Shown here: one piece after another, positions 54,335-56,961 of the stretch
How positions within the stretch are numbered: the stretch's first letter is position 1
How the letters are laid out: each line of letters opens with the position of its first letter
From: Candidatus Rhodoferax odensensis
Lineage (GTDB): Bacteria > Pseudomonadota > Gammaproteobacteria > Burkholderiales > Burkholderiaceae_C
Direction: 5' to 3'
Assembly: GCA_016718405.1 (NCBI GenBank)
Contig: JADKDJ010000039.1
Coordinates: 1-56,961 of the forward strand
DNA: 56,961 nt
Program-made: the position numbers and the translations under genes
Notes under the pieces: generated by a model
The model's database searches: none
The model's input: the letters and a program-made list of their open reading frames with translations, nothing else
What the model was told of the DNA's origin: nothing

Positions 54335-54356
54335 CGGTCCCACCCGGGTGGGACCG
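54335..54356. repeat. Perfect 22-bp palindrome
   Basis: CGGTCCCACCC followed immediately by its exact reverse complement. As RNA it would form a strong hairpin, but no T run follows. It lies about 120 bases before the start of the haem-sensor gene. It may be an operator, a hairpin, or chance inside coding sequence. Confidence 0.5.
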
Positions 54357-54475
54357 CGTGTTATTTCCCGAAATACCTGCCCGTCAACGCGGCGTCCGCC
54401 GCGCCTCGGCGCCAACAGACCGCCCGTAACTGCAAGGCCTTGCGCCGTCCACCAACTCCACCATCAAGAGGTCGT

Positions 54476-55340
54476 ATGAAACTGCTGCTCAAATTCAATT
54501 TGGGTTTCTAGTGGTGTTTGCAATCGGCCTCAGTGCGGCTGGCCACATCGCCCACAACGTGCTGCAAAAGGTGCCCATGAGGAGTTGCTGGGCCATGCGC
54601 GCCTGATGATGGAAAGCCGCCAGGCGGTAAGCAGCTACACCGCCACACAGATCAAACCCTTGCCGGAAAACCAAATGAAATGCGACTTCTTGCCGCAGTC
54701 GATCGGCCTACTCGTCCTTCGAAGTGGTCAACGCCTTGCGCGCCAAGCACCCCGACTACACCTACCAGCCATGCTGAACCCGACCAACCCGCGCGATCCG
54801 AGCGCAGGATTGGGAAGAGGATATCATTTCGCAGTTCGCGAAGAACACGACACTGACCGAATACATTGGTCAGCGAGGCACTGCGTCAGGGCAGGCCGTA
54901 TTTCATCACGCGGGACCGATTCGGCTCCCCAATCCCGCGTGCCTGCAGTGCCACAGTACGGTGGACGCGGCACCGCCCACCATGATCGAGAAATACGGCC
55001 CCGCCAACGGTTTTGGCTGGAAGATGAACGACACACTGGGCGCACAGATCGTATCTGTGCCAATGGCGGTGCCAGCAGAACGTACTGACGACGCCTTTGG
55101 CGTGGTGATGGAGCTCGCTTGACCGGCTGTGTTCGTCCTGATCGGGGTCGTGTTGGACCTGATGTTATGAAGCTGGTGATCCAGCCGGTAACCAAACTCT
55201 CGGCGTTGGCGGATCGGGTCAGTCTGGGCGAGCTTGACCCACCCAGATTTGCCGCCGGCTCCAAGGACAAGAATCGGCACATTGTCAGAGTCGTTCGCCC
55301 GTATGCGAAGGAGCTTGGTCCATGCCATGAAGCTGCTTGA
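54476..55340 (+). pseudogene. Tll0287/DUF3365-HAMP membrane sensor with c-type haem motif, frame-broken
   Basis: AGAGG precedes ATG 54476. Fragments in order: MKLLLKFNLGF, VVFAIGLSAAGHIAHNVLQK (membrane helix), LMMESRQAVSSYTATQIKPLP, YTYQPAMLNPTNPRD, SGQAVFHHAGPIRLPNPACLQCHS (haem motif CLQCH), APPTMIEKYGPANGFGWKMND, QIVSVPMAVPAE, a second helix, LVIQPVTKLSALADRVSLGEL (HAMP), and ARMRRSLVHAMKLLDD. This is the DUF3365 (Tll0287-like) sensor with one haem c, followed by HAMP. It needs at least five indel corrections. The same order with a Ser/Thr kinase downstream occurs in other Burkholderiales (recalled, not checked). The frame that ends it runs on toward the kinase without an obvious stop. 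Confidence 0.78.
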
Positions 55341-55364
55341 CGACTGGGGCGCCGCTCGCATTCA

Positions 55365-56810
55365 TTCCGTCACTGAAGGACCTACACTCCAATTCGCAGA
55401 AGCACCCCCGGCCACCTTAACAGTACGCCATCGGCTTGCTCGGTGAAGCGCCATAGGCGTCGTGTACAAAGACTACGACCCCGGCATTGGCCGACAAGTG
55501 GCGATCAAGACAATCCACCGTCGCTGTCAGCAGGCCTAGCGCAAAGGGATGCTCTCGGAACGTTTTCGCAACGAGGCCGCGCGGTCGGGCGCCTCAACCA
55601 TCCTGGCATCGTGGCCATCTACGACCTGGGCGAGCGACACGGGGACAACGCCTTCACCACGATGGAGTTCGTGGAAGGTCGCGACCTGTCACAGATCCTG
55701 GCGGTACGCCCAGTTTCCTGACCCGTGATTCCGCGGGTGATGCATCAGTGCTCGACGCGCTGGAGTATGCGCACAACCAGGGCGTCTGGCACCGCGACGT
55801 CAAACCGGCCAGGATGTTGGTCATCACCTCAGCGGCCAGCCGCGGCACCTAAGTGACTGACTTTGGCATTGCGCATCAGATCGCCGCGCTGACACAAGTG
55901 AACCTCCACCATCAGCACCCCGGGCTACGATGGCGCCGGAGCAGTACGTTGGCGAGTCGTTCGACCCCGGGTGGACATCTTTGCGGGGGGTCTTGCTGCC
56001 ACCGGATGCTTGCCGGGCCGACCACCGTTTTCAGGTTCGGCCGAGTCGGTGATGTAGCCATCACGAACCAGGGACCCCGCTTCATCAATTAACGCAAGGC
56101 GACCTGGCCGACTTCTACCAGCCAGTCGTTAACGGTGCGTTGGCGAAGACGTCAGCCAGCGCTTCGCGAACCTGCGGCGTTTCTGCAAGCGCTGCGATCG
56201 AAGAACGTAGACGCTGCGTCGGCGCCGGAGACAACCATCATTATCCACTCCGCGCGGCGCAAGTGGGAACCGTCGCTCACCAAGTCCGGCAGCGGCCCAC
56301 CCCAGGTACTGGGCGTGCCACGCAGCGGACCGCCAGACGGGATGGGACGACCACGTCCTGGAGCCCGTGCAACGGCGCCCGCGCCTTGTTGGGACCCTTC
56401 CGGATTGCCCAGTTTTGGTGCCGAGGCGACCAAAAGTGCAGTGACCTGCCTGCTGCTTAGCCCAATCACCTTGCTCAGCCAGTCGTCCAAGCCCTGAAGA
56501 ACGCGCCGTTTTCCTTGGGGCTCATGCAACGCCACGCCAGCACACGGGCACATTGAGCTCAGGCGCCAGCACGACGCAGGACGCATCAACATCGAAAGCG
56601 GTGGCACCACCGAACGACAAAGCCTGAGCCCGGCCTGATCAGCCGGGCCACCAGGTGATGGCCAAACACATGGGGCCCGTCGCCAAAGGTCATCGTCAAG
56701 GCGCGGCAAAGTCAGCTCACCCACACAGTTTCATATCCCTGCTTACGAGGAGATGCCCGACGGACCACAGCGGACACGGCTGATCCACCGAATTTCACGT
56801 GTGGGACGAT
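55365..56810 (+). pseudogene. Hanks-type Ser/Thr protein kinase, frame-broken
   Basis: Kinase subdomains can be read through several frames: YAIGLLGE and GVVYKDYDPGIGRQVAIKTIHR (glycine loop and Lys), ERFRNEAARSGRLNHPGIVAIYDLGE, TTMEFVEGRDLSQIL, ALEYAHNQGVWHRDVKPA (catalytic loop), TDFGIAHQIAALTQV (DFG), and a TPGY/MAPEQYVGESFDP stretch. After the kinase comes an ETTIII linker and two related segments, one around 56340-56500 (LEPVQRRL ... LLGPF ... ATKS) and one around 56600-56780 (AKHMGPVAK... then EEMPDGPQRTRL), which look like a tandem C-terminal domain. No membrane helix is visible. The end is approximate, and the last 150 bases of the window hold no recognisable feature. Confidence 0.78.
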
Positions 56811-56961
56811 TGCTGCCGATCGGGCGAGAAGGGCCCGGAGAATATCGAGCCCTTATTATGGTGGGGCAGCACCGCACCAAACGACTATTGAAAGAAGACA
56901 CCCAATCGAAGCGCAGGCTGCTGCGAATAATGCAGGCTCCATCGAAAAGCCTGCCCGATTG

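Noticed and set aside
51517..56810. A region of true gene decay near a mobile element
   Set aside because: Breaks are mostly single-base indels with both sides still coding, several adjacent unrelated genes are hit alike, and no insertion sequence is seen; consensus error near a contig end explains it better, though it is not proven.
1..56961. CRISPR arrays, rRNA genes, insertion sequences with terminal repeats
   Set aside because: I looked for regularly spaced repeats, rRNA signatures and transposase motifs (DDE, HUH) on both strands and found none.

Overview
The window looks like chromosomal DNA of a high-GC betaproteobacterium of the order Burkholderiales, most likely the family Comamonadaceae. 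This is inferred from gene order and protein character: mutM / TPR protein / lolB / ispE / tRNA-Gln / prs / rplY / pth, a coxB-ctaD-cox11-coxC-surf1-ctaA-ctaB-sco cytochrome oxidase cluster with its small accessory proteins, a Bug-type (TctC) binding protein, and rpoH behind a CIRCE element. No rRNA gene is present to fix the genus.

Layout. 1-4.06 kb is an accessory segment of prophage or plasmid character: the end of a RepA-like AAA ATPase, a VRR-NUC nuclease, a DUF5681 protein, three small related proteins that all start with an LETRLxxLE-like helix, and a T5orf172 protein beside or fused to a two-helix membrane protein. It abuts the 3' end of a CAU-anticodon tRNA, a typical integration site. 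4.1-18.7 kb is core housekeeping: hrcA, nadK, recN, rapZ, the oxidised-guanine repair genes mutY and mutM with a dynamin-like GTPase between them, a TPR protein, lolB, ispE, tRNA-Gln, prs, rplY, pth and a ferredoxin. 18.9-25.7 kb is a dipeptide/oligopeptide-type ABC importer (two permeases, two ATPases, a binding protein) ending in an amidase. 25.7-33.6 kb holds a histidine phosphatase, a universal stress protein, coaD, rsmD, ftsY, a membrane histidine kinase next to a diguanylate cyclase, and a TrkA-type potassium channel. 33.7-38.7 kb holds a DegP-like protease, a DUF2946 protein, a Crp-like regulator, rpoH and a Bug protein. 38.8-48.0 kb is the aa3 cytochrome c oxidase and haem A cluster. 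48.1-51.5 kb holds a BioC-like methyltransferase, comF, trmL, a MaoC hydratase and an orphan ParA. 51.5-56.96 kb is a badly frame-broken stretch in which a KefB/C-type antiporter, a Tll0287/DUF3365-HAMP haem-sensor-like membrane protein and a Hanks-type Ser/Thr kinase can still be read.

A caution for the reader: many conserved genes carry single-base indels (repA-like gene, DUF5681, mutY, ispE, the ABC operon, the amidase, everything after 51.8 kb), whereas about 25-51.8 kb shows none that I can see. ispE is essential in such bacteria and its break lies at a run of five C, so most breaks are best read as consensus errors rather than true pseudogenes.

Functional links. HrcA is encoded here and a perfect CIRCE operator (TTAGCACTC-N9-GAGTGCTAA) precedes rpoH, so the two heat-shock regulators are probably wired together. 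MutM and MutY serve the same repair pathway. The oxidase region supplies subunits, copper delivery (Sco, Cox11), haem A synthesis (CtaB, CtaA) and assembly (SURF1). The most interesting less-described pieces are the haem-sensor/kinase pair at the right end, the dynamin-like GTPase inside the repair cluster and the small LETRL proteins at the left end.
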